Shown piece after piece: positions 35,495 to 43,695 of a stretch of DNA of 64,000 nucleotides. Where the stretch lies: assembly GCF_001889605.1 (NCBI RefSeq), contig NZ_CP018172.1, positions 62,001 to 126,000 of the forward strand, given 5' to 3'. Position 1 is the first letter of the stretch. Every line of letters starts with the position of its first letter. Under the pieces are notes generated by a model. It was not told the origin of the DNA, made no database searches, and saw only the letters and a list, made by a program, of their open reading frames with translations. The stretch is from Aquibium oceanicum. GTDB lineage: Bacteria; Pseudomonadota; Alphaproteobacteria; Rhizobiales; Rhizobiaceae. The translations under genes were made by a program, and so were the position numbers.

Positions 35495-36169
35495 ATGGCT
35501 GAAGCAGCGCGCAAGCGGCGAGGCCGATCAGATGACCAGCGATCAGGCGACCGCCTGTTTGATCGGGAGTTGGATCATCTGCCGCCGGAGGCGCGCTGGC
35601 GCGAGTGGATGCACCGCGTCGAGGCCACGATCTTCGCGGCGAGCGAACCGGTCGGCCGCGAGGCGCTGGCGCGGATCGTGGGGAAAAGCTGCAGCATCGA
35701 TCTGTTGATCGACGATATTCGCGAAGAATTGCGCGGACGACCCTATGACCTGGTCGCCGTCGCCGGCGGTTTTAGGCACCTGACCCGCCCGGCCTATGCC
35801 GACGCCATCCGCGCCGCGATCGGCCAGGGGGAGTCCGCCGGCAGCCTCAGCGAGTTCGAAGTGCTGGTGGTGACGGCGATCGCCTATTTTCAGCCGATCA
35901 CGCGTGGAGAATTGTCGTCCTTCTTTGGCAAGGATGTTTCGCGCGACCTGATCGGCCATCTGCGCGGCGCCAAGCTGATCGCGTCCGGTCCGCGCAGCCC
36001 GACGCCGGGCGCGCCGTACACCTACGTCACGACCAAAGAGTTCCTGCTCGAGTTCGGACTCGGTACGTTGCGTGATCTGCCGGATCTCGAGTCGCTCGAG
36101 GACGCAGGGCTGCTGTCGAAGGAGAAGCTGCTGGCGGGCCAAATCATGCCAGAGATCGCCACTGAGTGA
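35495..36169 (+). CDS. scpB: ScpB-like segregation/condensation protein
   Basis: A 224-residue protein of the ScpB family: RVEATIFAASEPVGREALAR at about 40-60 is the first winged helix; YDLVAVAGGFRHLTRPAYAD and SEFEVLVVTAIAYFQPITR follow, with the second winged helix ending in YVTTKEFLLEFGL. Chromosomal ScpB joins the SMC complex. No scpA or smc lies here, so this plasmid copy probably does something else or supplements the host. It is in an operon with the DUF1403 gene. Confidence 0.85.
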   Translation: MAEAARKRRGRSDDQRSGDRLFDRELDHLPPEARWREWMHRVEATIFAASEPVGREALARIVGKSCSIDLLIDDIREELRGRPYDLVAVAGGFRHLTRPAYADAIRAAIGQGESAGSLSEFEVLVVTAIAYFQPITRGELSSFFGKDVSRDLIGHLRGAKLIASGPRSPTPGAPYTYVTTKEFLLEFGLGTLRDLPDLESLEDAGLLSKEKLLAGQIMPEIATE

Positions 36170-36287
36170 AACGTCTGCCGCCGGCGCCGCTAGTCGCCTG
36201 TAATAGATTCGCAATCGGTTTAGATAGCCCCATGTCCAGCACAGGCGACCAGTCGACCGCTCCTTGATGGCCAACTGGAACTAGCGC

Positions 36288-36541
36288 ATGAATGGCGACA
36301 AGCTCGAACAGCTGCTGGCCGAGACGATCTCGCTCGTCATGGCAAGCGGGGCCGTCAGCGAGCGTCAGCTATAACGCGTCGTGGTTGACACCATAGTGCA
36401 GACCGAGGCCGTGGCCCATCCCACCGACAGCCATCTCTCGCTGCGCGCGGTCCAGTGGCTGAACGGGCCGCGAGCGCTCAAGGCGTGCAGTCACGCCAGG
36501 TCTATCTGCGCATTGCACGCAGAGCCAGAAAGGAGGCGGCC
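36288..36541 (+). pseudogene. IS5-type transposase remnant, truncated by the Tni element
   Basis: Fragments MNGDKLEQLLAETISLVM (ATG 36288), VAHPTDSHLSLRAVQWLN and VYLRIARRARKEAACR fit consecutive parts of an IS5-family transposase (the VTHPTDxxL motif is typical). They are interrupted by a stop and frame changes, and the sequence breaks off at 36542 where the Tni element begins. No continuation was seen on the far side at 43651, so the rest was lost. The 118 bases before it (36170-36287) show no gene. Confidence 0.6.
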
Positions 36542-36547
36542 TGTCGC

Positions 36548-36637
36548 TTGGCACTTAATTGTAAGAATGCGCCGGCTTGGTCGAGGCTTGGCATTTAATT
36601 GTGAGAACCGCTGCTTCAGGATTCTCAAATTAAGTGC
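36548..36637. repeat. Left-end transposase-binding-like sites
   Basis: Three variants of one 18-21-base word: TTGGCACTTAATTGTAAG (36548), TTGGCATTTAATTGTGAG (36588) and, inverted, ATTCTCAAATTAAGTGC (36621-36637), which overlaps the 3' end of tniQ. Such multiple sites are bound by the TnsB/TniA transposase in this superfamily. The same set recurs at 40043-40132 in unit 2. Confidence 0.75.
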
Positions 36638-37491
36638 ATCTGCGAAGACACGTTCGACCGGTGAGCTCGGGCTATTATGTTTTCGGCGGCGTCAGTGAAC
36701 CGGACCCTGTTGTCACCCATCATGTGACCACGCAGCATTCGGAGCATCTCCGGTCCGGCACGCTCGACAATGGCAACACCGGCCAGCAGAGCCGGCCGCA
36801 GTTGAAGCGGTAGGATCGGCTTTGCAGGTGTGGGCAGGTTCTCCTGTTGCTCGGCAATGACATGATCGAGGTCGGGGACGATTGCGCCCAGAACTCTGAA
36901 CCGCCAAAGATTCTCTTCGCGCGGCGGTGGCCACGTCATCCGTCGCATCAGAAGAAGCCGGGCGATTTCCGATGGCGACGCCCAAGTGCGGATGTCGCGT
37001 TCGGCTTCATCATCGAGCAGCCTTTCGCCGTGGAGAGCTGCGGCGCAATACTGCCGGAAAGGGCAGGGGAGTTCGCGACCGACGGCATCCAGGAGTTGGC
37101 TTCCACACAGAGGGCACGTAATGCGCCACCCCAAAAGCTGGCTTCGCAGGATCGGCGCCGGTTCCGTATATGCCGGGCTGCAGCTCGTGCAGATCTGCGT
37201 TGGCCGCGCGGCGATGAGCCGACGCGATGATTGCGCGACATTTGTGAAGGCCATTCGACGAACCACGGCCGGTTCGGTGGCAAACATGTTGGCCAGGCGG
37301 ATTTCCTGATCACTGCTCAATTGGAGATCGGTCGCGCGCAACGCGGAGGCCTCCGGCAGGCAATGCCTGAGCATGACAAGCGGAGGGACCGCGTAGAAGG
37401 CGGCATGGCGACTGATCCAGGAGGACAGTAGTTCATCAGAATGGGGCGGCAAGCACACCGGCAACTGCCGTGGCGGCGTGTTCTCGATCAT
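36625..37491 (-). CDS. tniQ: TniQ-family transposition protein, copy 1
   Basis: A 288-residue target-selection or assembly factor. The family start LPVCLPPHSDELLSSWISRHA is followed by a zinc-finger pair (CTSC near 100 and CPLCGSQLL near 127) and a helical C-terminal half. In related elements TniQ links the AAA ATPase TniB to the target or a guiding factor. ATG 37491 overlaps the tniB stop (ATGA). The last codons overlap a left-end binding site. Intact; differs from copy 2 by one silent base. Confidence 0.88.
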   Translation of the reverse strand: MIENTPPRQLPVCLPPHSDELLSSWISRHAAFYAVPPLVMLRHCLPEASALRATDLQLSSDQEIRLANMFATEPAVVRRMAFTNVAQSSRRLIAARPTQICTSCSPAYTEPAPILRSQLLGWRITCPLCGSQLLDAVGRELPCPFRQYCAAALHGERLLDDEAERDIRTWASPSEIARLLLMRRMTWPPPREENLWRFRVLGAIVPDLDHVIAEQQENLPTPAKPILPLQLRPALLAGVAIVERAGPEMLRMLRGHMMGDNRVRFTDAAENIIARAHRSNVSSQMHLI

Positions 37492-38375
37492 GCGTATGCC
37501 GCCTCGGCATCGAACTCTGGCTCCCAGTTCTCGACTGCTTCGTCGTTGATGTGTTCGCGGCCGCTCTCGATGGCTTCGACGGCCAGGCTGTTGATCATGT
37601 GGAAGATGCTGGCGGTGATGCCCTCTGTGATCTGTAGGATCCGTCGCAGCGACTTCGGCGTAAGCACCGAAGGCCGACGCAGCGGGGTATTGCGCAGAAT
37701 CGACGCTACCAGGGTTTCGAACTGTTCGTTCGCAGCCCAGCGGCTCAAGGTGAACTGCTCGAACCGTCGCGCAAGCTGGACGTCGCCGCTGATCGCCTCC
37801 CGTGCCTCGTTGACGCCGAAGCAGACCAGGGAGATCTGCAGACGATTGCTGAGGAAGCGGAGCGTATTCAGGACGATGCGTTGCTCGCGGTAGGATCCGG
37901 CGAGGATGTTGTGCACCTCGTCGATGACCAGCACCTGCACGCCGATCGCTTCCATGATCCGCAACGCCGCCTGTTCCATCTGGGCAATGTCGGCGCGAGG
38001 CCGCTGCGGCGCGCCGAGAAGGGTAAGCAGTTCAGCGTAGAACCGCCGCTCGCCGGGACGGCTAGTCATTTCCATGGCCAGGACCGGCGTCTTCAACGTA
38101 CCCGTCAGAGGATTGAAACTCGACGGGTGCTCGTCTCGAAAGCGCTTCATGATCATGGTCTTTCCCATGCCGCTATCGCCGTAGATCGCGACCGAGGGCA
38201 TGCGCGTGCCGCGCGGATGGTCGAGGAGCCCGCTTAGCCGGTCGAGCGCCTGCTTGGCGCGCGGGTAGAGAACCCAGCGGCGTGATCGTATCGCTCGAAT
38301 GCGTCGCTCGTCAGTTTCGGCAAGCAGTGACGCAGCGCCGGCGGTCAGGTGGGAGATTCCATCGTTCATATTCAC
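37488..38375 (-). CDS. tniB: TniB-family AAA ATPase, copy 1
   Basis: A 295-residue regulator of transposition. Walker A (YGDSGMGKT, about 64-72), Walker B (VLVIDEVHN, about 137-145) and a sensor-like LVCFGVNEAREA are present. TniB/TnsC-type ATPases bind DNA, select target sites and activate TniA. The gene starts six bases after the tniA stop and overlaps tniQ, so the three genes form one operon. Confidence 0.9.
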   Translation of the reverse strand: MNMNDGISHLTAGAASLLAETDERRIRAIRSRRWVLYPRAKQALDRLSGLLDHPRGTRMPSVAIYGDSGMGKTMIMKRFRDEHPSSFNPLTGTLKTPVLAMEMTSRPGERRFYAELLTLLGAPQRPRADIAQMEQAALRIMEAIGVQVLVIDEVHNILAGSYREQRIVLNTLRFLSNRLQISLVCFGVNEAREAISGDVQLARRFEQFTLSRWAANEQFETLVASILRNTPLRRPSVLTPKSLRRILQITEGITASIFHMINSLAVEAIESGREHINDEAVENWEPEFDAEAAYA

Positions 38376-38381
38376 TCCAGC

Positions 38382-39995
38382 TCAATCTGTATCCTCTACA
38401 AAGGGTACAGGTTTGCTGGAGTCGACACCGCGGAGCGAGCCCCATCCCCGATCATCCACTTTCGATTTCGAAGAAGCCTTCCCGCGTCGCGCAGCCGCCG
38501 TTTTCTTGATGGCTGTTTCGACCAATTCTCGCTGTGCGATGGCGGTGCGGACGATGGCGCCGGTGTCGACTTCACGGCGGCCTTTCGCCAGAAGGGTGCG
38601 TCGGGCGGTAACTGCCTCGTGCAGTGTGATCGAAGGCAGGGTCACGTCGGCATAGCGCGCCTCCACGAAGTTTCCAGATGACCGCCGAATGAAGATGCGC
38701 GCCAGGTCGCGCGGATCGTACTTCACAAGCAGGCGGCGGTCAGAACGCCCGACGTCGGCGCTCAGCGCCGCCGACCAGTAGCGCAGGCCGAACAGATGGA
38801 TCCCAGTCGGCCGCAAGGTGCGCTCCTGCTCAGGCAGGAAGGTTAGCCAGAAGCGGAGCCGATCCTGTGGCAGTCGAAGCGGGATATCGCCCTCGTGCTC
38901 CCGCCAGACCGCAATCGGCGGGCGGCCCAGGGTGCCGTGGATCGACTGATGGTAGGAGCCGACGATATCGAGTGCAATATAACGCTCGAGTTCACGCAGT
39001 GTCAGTGCCGCGTGCCGCTTTGAGTCGTACTCTCCCAGCTCCTGTTCGTTGCTGAATGTTGTCCCGGGCAGCAGGTGCAGCTTTCCCATCTGCGAGCCGA
39101 TCAGACGCTCGATGTGACCGCCGAAGCGCGGCTCGCCCGGTGGCCGCCATTCGATTGCCATACCGGCATCCTCACAACCTCTCTTGAATGCACGGCTGCG
39201 GAAGTCGGCGCCGTTGTCGACGTGAACAGTGTCCGGCAGCCCAGCGACGGGCCACGGCTCCGTGACCTCGCGTTCTCTCAACCATGCCGATTTGTCGAAT
39301 ACGGAGTGTAGAAGGCACAGACTGGTGGACAGCCGGGACGGGGCATCCATCGTAAGATAGAACCCGGTCACCATGCGGCTGCAGACGTCCATCGCCAGTG
39401 TCAGCCACGGTCGACCGAGGGGCTGCCGGGTTTCCTCGTCGACGACGAAGACGTCGGCCTTCGTATGATCCATCTGGACGACTTCGAGGGGTCGGGACGC
39501 ACCGAACACCCCGGGAACAGGCGTCGTCGCCTTGACGATCTTCTGTTCGCCGCGGCGCTGGGCACGCTTTTGCAGGTCGATGTCATCGAGGCGGGTCACT
39601 ATCGTCCGGCGATGCGGTGGCTTGAGCCCCGCCGACATGCAATTCGCCTGCACGTTACGGACCAGCTGCGAAACCGTCGGCCGGGTCCGCTTCAGATAGT
39701 GTGAGTTGATCGTCGCGCGGATGATCTCTTCTCGCTTCTCGTCCAGGGTACGATGACCCTCCGGGCGCCCACGTTTGCGATCCACCAGAGACAGAACGGT
39801 CCCGCCGGCGCGGAACAGCTTGACCAGGCGGTATGCAGTTGCCTGGCTAAGGCCGAGCTCGGCCGCGAGTTCCGCAACATCTCCGGCCGTCGCGCCCTCA
39901 GGATTGCGTTTGAGAAAGCTGCGGATCGCGTCCGCACGCCGGCACGCTTCATCCCAAAGCGCCTCATCAATTTCGTCGGGAAATGGGTCGCTCAT
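38382..39995 (-). CDS. tniA: TniA-family DDE transposase, copy 1
   Basis: A 537-residue Mu/TnsB-type transposase. N-terminal helix-turn-helix (about 42-68: AAELGLSQATAYRLVKLFR), then an integrase core with catalytic Asp in VVQMDHTKAD, Asp in VHVDNGADF and Glu in GGHIERLIG, and a C-terminal Mu-type beta-barrel (LLVKYDPRDLARIFI). I use ATG 39995 (MSDPFPDEID); upstream ATG codons at this copy arise from the tandem junction and are not shared by copy 2. Confidence 0.9.
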   Translation of the reverse strand: MSDPFPDEIDEALWDEACRRADAIRSFLKRNPEGATAGDVAELAAELGLSQATAYRLVKLFRAGGTVLSLVDRKRGRPEGHRTLDEKREEIIRATINSHYLKRTRPTVSQLVRNVQANCMSAGLKPPHRRTIVTRLDDIDLQKRAQRRGEQKIVKATTPVPGVFGASRPLEVVQMDHTKADVFVVDEETRQPLGRPWLTLAMDVCSRMVTGFYLTMDAPSRLSTSLCLLHSVFDKSAWLREREVTEPWPVAGLPDTVHVDNGADFRSRAFKRGCEDAGMAIEWRPPGEPRFGGHIERLIGSQMGKLHLLPGTTFSNEQELGEYDSKRHAALTLRELERYIALDIVGSYHQSIHGTLGRPPIAVWREHEGDIPLRLPQDRLRFWLTFLPEQERTLRPTGIHLFGLRYWSAALSADVGRSDRRLLVKYDPRDLARIFIRRSSGNFVEARYADVTLPSITLHEAVTARRTLLAKGRREVDTGAIVRTAIAQRELVETAIKKTAAARRGKASSKSKVDDRGWGSLRGVDSSKPVPFVEDTD

Positions 39996-40119
39996 GAAGG
40001 CTCGCGAGTGAAAAACTCCGAGAGTCGGAATTCTCATGTCGCTTGGCACTTAATTGTAAGAATGCGCCGGCTTGGTCGAGGCTTGGCATTTAATTGTGAG
40101 AACCGCTGCTTCAGGATTC

Positions 40120-40986
40120 TCAAATTAAGTGCATCTGCGAAGACACGTTCGACCGGTGAGCTCGGGCTATTATGTTTTCGGCGGCGTCAGTGAACCGGAC
40201 CCTGTTGTCACCCATCATGTGACCACGCAGCATTCGGAGCATCTCCGGTCCGGCACGCTCGACAATGGCAACACCGGCCAGCAGAGCCGGCCGCAGTTGA
40301 AGCGGTAGGATCGGCTTTGCAGGTGTGGGCAGGTTCTCCTGTTGCTCGGCAATGACATGATCGAGGTCGGGGACGATTGCGCCCAGAACTCTGAACCGCC
40401 AAAGATTCTCTTCGCGCGGCGGTGGCCACGTCATCCGTCGCATCAGAAGAAGCCGGGCGATTTCCGATGGCGACGCCCAAGTGCGGATGTCGCGTTCGGC
40501 TTCATCATCGAGCAGCCTTTCGCCGTGGAGAGCTGCGGCGCAATACTGCCGGAAAGGGCAGGGGAGTTCGCGACCGACGGCATCCAGGAGTTGGCTTCCA
40601 CACAGAGGGCACGTAATGCGCCACCCCAAAAGCTGGCTTCGCAGGATCGGCGCCGGTTCCGTATATGCCGGGCTGCAGCTCGTGCAGATCTGCGTTGGCC
40701 GCGCGGCGATGAGCCGACGCGATGATTGCGCGACATTTGTGAAGGCCATTCGACGAACCACGGCCGGTTCGGTGGCAAACATGTTGGCAAGGCGGATTTC
40801 CTGATCACTGCTCAATTGGAGATCGGTCGCGCGCAACGCGGAGGCCTCCGGCAGGCAATGCCTGAGCATGACAAGCGGAGGGACCGCGTAGAAGGCGGCA
40901 TGGCGACTGATCCAGGAGGACAGTAGTTCATCAGAATGGGGCGGCAAGCACACCGGCAACTGCCGTGGCGGCGTGTTCTCGATCAT
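40120..40986 (-). CDS. tniQ: TniQ-family transposition protein, copy 2
   Basis: Same 288-residue protein as copy 1, with the zinc-finger Cys pairs and the DELLSSW motif. One silent change (Leu codon at 40789). Overlaps tniB by four bases. Intact, so both copies could be expressed. Confidence 0.88.
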   Translation of the reverse strand: MIENTPPRQLPVCLPPHSDELLSSWISRHAAFYAVPPLVMLRHCLPEASALRATDLQLSSDQEIRLANMFATEPAVVRRMAFTNVAQSSRRLIAARPTQICTSCSPAYTEPAPILRSQLLGWRITCPLCGSQLLDAVGRELPCPFRQYCAAALHGERLLDDEAERDIRTWASPSEIARLLLMRRMTWPPPREENLWRFRVLGAIVPDLDHVIAEQQENLPTPAKPILPLQLRPALLAGVAIVERAGPEMLRMLRGHMMGDNRVRFTDAAENIIARAHRSNVSSQMHLI

Positions 40987-41870
40987 GCGTATGCCGCCTC
41001 GGCATCGAACTCTGGCTCCCAGTTCTCGACTGCTTCGTCGTTGATGTGTTCGCGGCCGCTCTCGATGGCTTCGACGGCCAGGCTGTTGATCATGTGGAAG
41101 ATGCTGGCGGTGATGCCCTCTGTGATCTGTAGGATCCGTCGCAGCGACTTCGGCGTAAGCACCGAAGGCCGACGCAGCGGGGTATTGCGCAGAATCGACG
41201 CTACCAGGGTTTCGAACTGTTCGTTCGCAGCCCAGCGGCTCAAGGTGAACTGCTCGAACCGTCGCGCAAGCTGGACGTCGCCGCTGATCGCCTCCCGTGC
41301 CTCGTTGACGCCGAAGCAGACCAGGGAGATCTGCAGACGATTGCTGAGGAAGCGGAGCGTATTCAGGACGATGCGTTGCTCGCGGTAGGATCCGGCGAGG
41401 ATGTTGTGCACCTCGTCGATGACCAGCACCTGCACGCCGATCGCTTCCATGATCCGCAACGCCGCCTGTTCCATCTGGGCAATGTCGGCGCGAGGCCGCT
41501 GCGGCGCGCCGAGAAGGGTAAGCAGTTCAGCGTAGAACCGCCGCTCGCCGGGACGGCTAGTCATTTCCATGGCCAGGACCGGCGTCTTCAACGTACCCGT
41601 CAGAGGATTGAAACTCGACGGGTGCTCGTCTCGAAAGCGCTTCATGATCATGGTCTTTCCCATGCCGCTATCGCCGTAGATCGCGACCGAGGGCATGCGC
41701 GTGCCGCGCGGATGGTCGAGGAGCCCGCTTAGCCGGTCGAGCGCCTGCTTGGCGCGCGGGTAGAGAACCCAGCGGCGTGATCGTATCGCTCGAATGCGTC
41801 GCTCGTCAGTTTCGGCAAGCAGTGACGCAGCGCCGGCGGTCAGGTGGGAGATTCCATCGTTCATATTCAC
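40983..41870 (-). CDS. tniB: TniB-family AAA ATPase, copy 2
   Basis: Identical in translation to copy 1 (295 residues, Walker A YGDSGMGKT, Walker B VLVIDEVHN). Coupled to tniQ and six bases downstream of tniA. Confidence 0.9.
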   Translation of the reverse strand: MNMNDGISHLTAGAASLLAETDERRIRAIRSRRWVLYPRAKQALDRLSGLLDHPRGTRMPSVAIYGDSGMGKTMIMKRFRDEHPSSFNPLTGTLKTPVLAMEMTSRPGERRFYAELLTLLGAPQRPRADIAQMEQAALRIMEAIGVQVLVIDEVHNILAGSYREQRIVLNTLRFLSNRLQISLVCFGVNEAREAISGDVQLARRFEQFTLSRWAANEQFETLVASILRNTPLRRPSVLTPKSLRRILQITEGITASIFHMINSLAVEAIESGREHINDEAVENWEPEFDAEAAYA

Positions 41871-41876
41871 TCCAGC

Positions 41877-43490
41877 TCAATCTGTATCCTCTACAAAGGG
41901 TACAGGTTTGCTGGAGTCGACACCGCGGAGCGAGCCCCATCCCCGATCATCCACTTTCGATTTCGAAGAAGCCTTCCCGCGTCGCGCAGCCGCCGTTTTC
42001 TTGATGGCTGTTTCGACCAATTCTCGCTGTGCGATGGCGGTGCGGACGATGGCGCCGGTGTCGACTTCACGGCGGCCTTTCGCCAGAAGGGTGCGTCGGG
42101 CGGTAACTGCCTCGTGCAGTGTGATCGAAGGCAGGGTCACGTCGGCATAGCGCGCCTCCACGAAGTTTCCAGATGACCGCCGAATGAAGATGCGCGCCAG
42201 GTCGCGCGGATCGTACTTCACAAGCAGGCGGCGGTCAGAACGCCCGACGTCGGCGCTCAGCGCCGCCGACCAGTAGCGCAGGCCGAACAGATGGATCCCA
42301 GTCGGCCGCAAGGTGCGCTCCTGCTCAGGCAGGAAGGTTAGCCAGAAGCGGAGCCGATCCTGTGGCAGTCGAAGCGGGATATCGCCCTCGTGCTCCCGCC
42401 AGACCGCAATCGGCGGGCGGCCCAGGGTGCCGTGGATCGACTGATGGTAGGAGCCGACGATATCGAGTGCAATATAACGCTCGAGTTCACGCAGTGTCAG
42501 TGCCGCGTGCCGCTTTGAGTCGTACTCTCCCAGCTCCTGTTCGTTGCTGAATGTTGTCCCGGGCAGCAGGTGCAGCTTTCCCATCTGCGAGCCGATCAGA
42601 CGCTCGATGTGACCGCCGAAGCGCGGCTCGCCCGGTGGCCGCCATTCGATTGCCATACCGGCATCCTCACAACCTCTCTTGAATGCACGGCTGCGGAAGT
42701 CGGCGCCGTTGTCGACGTGAACAGTGTCCGGCAGCCCAGCGACGGGCCACGGCTCCGTGACCTCGCGTTCTCTCAACCATGCCGATTTGTCGAATACGGA
42801 GTGTAGAAGGCACAGACTGGTGGACAGCCGGGACGGGGCATCCATCGTAAGATAGAACCCGGTCACCATGCGGCTGCAGACGTCCATCGCCAGTGTCAGC
42901 CACGGTCGACCGAGGGGCTGCCGGGTTTCCTCGTCGACGACGAAGACGTCGGCCTTCGTATGATCCATCTGGACGACTTCGAGGGGTCGGGACGCACCGA
43001 ACACCCCGGGAACAGGCGTCGTCGCCTTGACGATCTTCTGTTCGCCGCGGCGCTGGGCACGCTTTTGCAGGTCGATGTCATCGAGGCGGGTCACTATCGT
43101 CCGGCGATGCGGTGGCTTGAGCCCCGCCGACATGCAATTCGCCTGCACGTTACGGACCAGCTGCGAAACCGTCGGCCGGGTCCGCTTCAGATAGTGTGAG
43201 TTGATCGTCGCGCGGATGATCTCTTCTCGCTTCTCGTCCAGGGTACGATGACCCTCCGGGCGCCCACGTTTGCGATCCACCAGAGACAGAACGGTCCCGC
43301 CGGCGCGGAACAGCTTGACCAGGCGGTATGCAGTTGCCTGGCTAAGGCCGAGCTCGGCCGCGAGTTCCGCAACATCTCCGGCCGTCGCGCCCTCAGGATT
43401 GCGTTTGAGAAAGCTGCGGATCGCGTCCGCACGCCGGCACGCTTCATCCCAAAGCGCCTCATCAATTTCGTCGGGAAATGGGTCGCTCAT
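41877..43490 (-). CDS. tniA: TniA-family DDE transposase, copy 2
   Basis: Identical in translation to copy 1 from MSDPFPDEID on. A GTG at 43532 would add 14 residues (MRIPTLGVFHSRAF), but it lies inside the right-end binding region, so ATG 43490 is preferred. All three catalytic residues are present. Confidence 0.9.
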   Translation of the reverse strand: MSDPFPDEIDEALWDEACRRADAIRSFLKRNPEGATAGDVAELAAELGLSQATAYRLVKLFRAGGTVLSLVDRKRGRPEGHRTLDEKREEIIRATINSHYLKRTRPTVSQLVRNVQANCMSAGLKPPHRRTIVTRLDDIDLQKRAQRRGEQKIVKATTPVPGVFGASRPLEVVQMDHTKADVFVVDEETRQPLGRPWLTLAMDVCSRMVTGFYLTMDAPSRLSTSLCLLHSVFDKSAWLREREVTEPWPVAGLPDTVHVDNGADFRSRAFKRGCEDAGMAIEWRPPGEPRFGGHIERLIGSQMGKLHLLPGTTFSNEQELGEYDSKRHAALTLRELERYIALDIVGSYHQSIHGTLGRPPIAVWREHEGDIPLRLPQDRLRFWLTFLPEQERTLRPTGIHLFGLRYWSAALSADVGRSDRRLLVKYDPRDLARIFIRRSSGNFVEARYADVTLPSITLHEAVTARRTLLAKGRREVDTGAIVRTAIAQRELVETAIKKTAAARRGKASSKSKVDDRGWGSLRGVDSSKPVPFVEDTD

Positions 43491-43524
43491 GAAGGCTCGC
43501 GAGTGAAAAACTCCGAGAGTCGGA

Positions 43525-43650
43525 ATTCTCACATTAAGTGCCAGGCGCCAAGAGCGATTATCAAATTAACTGCTGATTCTCAAATTAAGTGCCGGCCTAA
43601 GCATCTGGAATCGTTTGTAGGGCATTCTCACAATTAAGTGCCAAGTCACA
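43525..43650. repeat. Complete right end with four transposase-binding-like sites
   Basis: ATTCTCACATTAAGTGCC (43525), ATTATCAAATTAACTGC (43557), ATTCTCAAATTAAGTGCC (43576) and ATTCTCACAATTAAGTGCC (43624) precede the terminal ACA (43648-43650). They are inverted relative to two of the three left-end sites. Asymmetric numbers of sites at the ends are usual for Tn7-like elements. Confidence 0.8.
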
Positions 43651-43695
43651 CCTCGGGAAGTGACCGCAAACAGAAAGGCGGAGGGGTAAGCAGGT

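Larger units (their letters stand above)
36542..40036. repeat. Tandem unit 1 (3495 bp)
   Basis: Direct repeat of the whole element body. It starts at the left terminus TGT and ends at GGAATTCTCA, in the middle of what would be the first right-end site, where unit 2 begins without spacer. One substitution distinguishes the units by eye: C at 37294 against A at 40789, silent in tniQ (Leu). Confidence 0.95.
40037..43531. repeat. Tandem unit 2 (3495 bp)
   Basis: Second copy of the element, starting TGTCGCTTGG directly after GGAATTCTCA of unit 1. It is identical to unit 1 by eye apart from base 40789. It alone continues into the complete right end (43532-43650). Confidence 0.95.
36542..43650. mobile_element. 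Tandemly duplicated TniA/TniB/TniQ transposon (Tn5053/Tn7-like superfamily)
   Basis: The outer ends begin TGTCGCTTGGCACTTAATTG on the left and, as reverse complement, TGTGACTTGGCACTTAATTG on the right, giving 5'-TGT...ACA-3' termini. Inside are two copies of tniQ, tniB and tniA, all on the minus strand, with no resolvase and no cargo. Flanking 5-mers (CGGCC left, CCTCG right) do not match, so no target duplication is visible. The left flank is an IS5-type remnant. Copy 1 lacks the last 119 bases of the right end. Confidence 0.9.

Noticed and set aside
36625-41870. TniQ plus TniB/TniA might indicate a CRISPR-associated transposon
   Set aside because: No cas gene, CRISPR repeat array or cargo lies inside or near the element; the gene set fits a Tn5053-like mobile element.
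36537-43655. Target-site duplication of the Tni element
   Set aside because: The 5 bases on each side (CGGCC and CCTCG) differ, and longer comparisons also fail.
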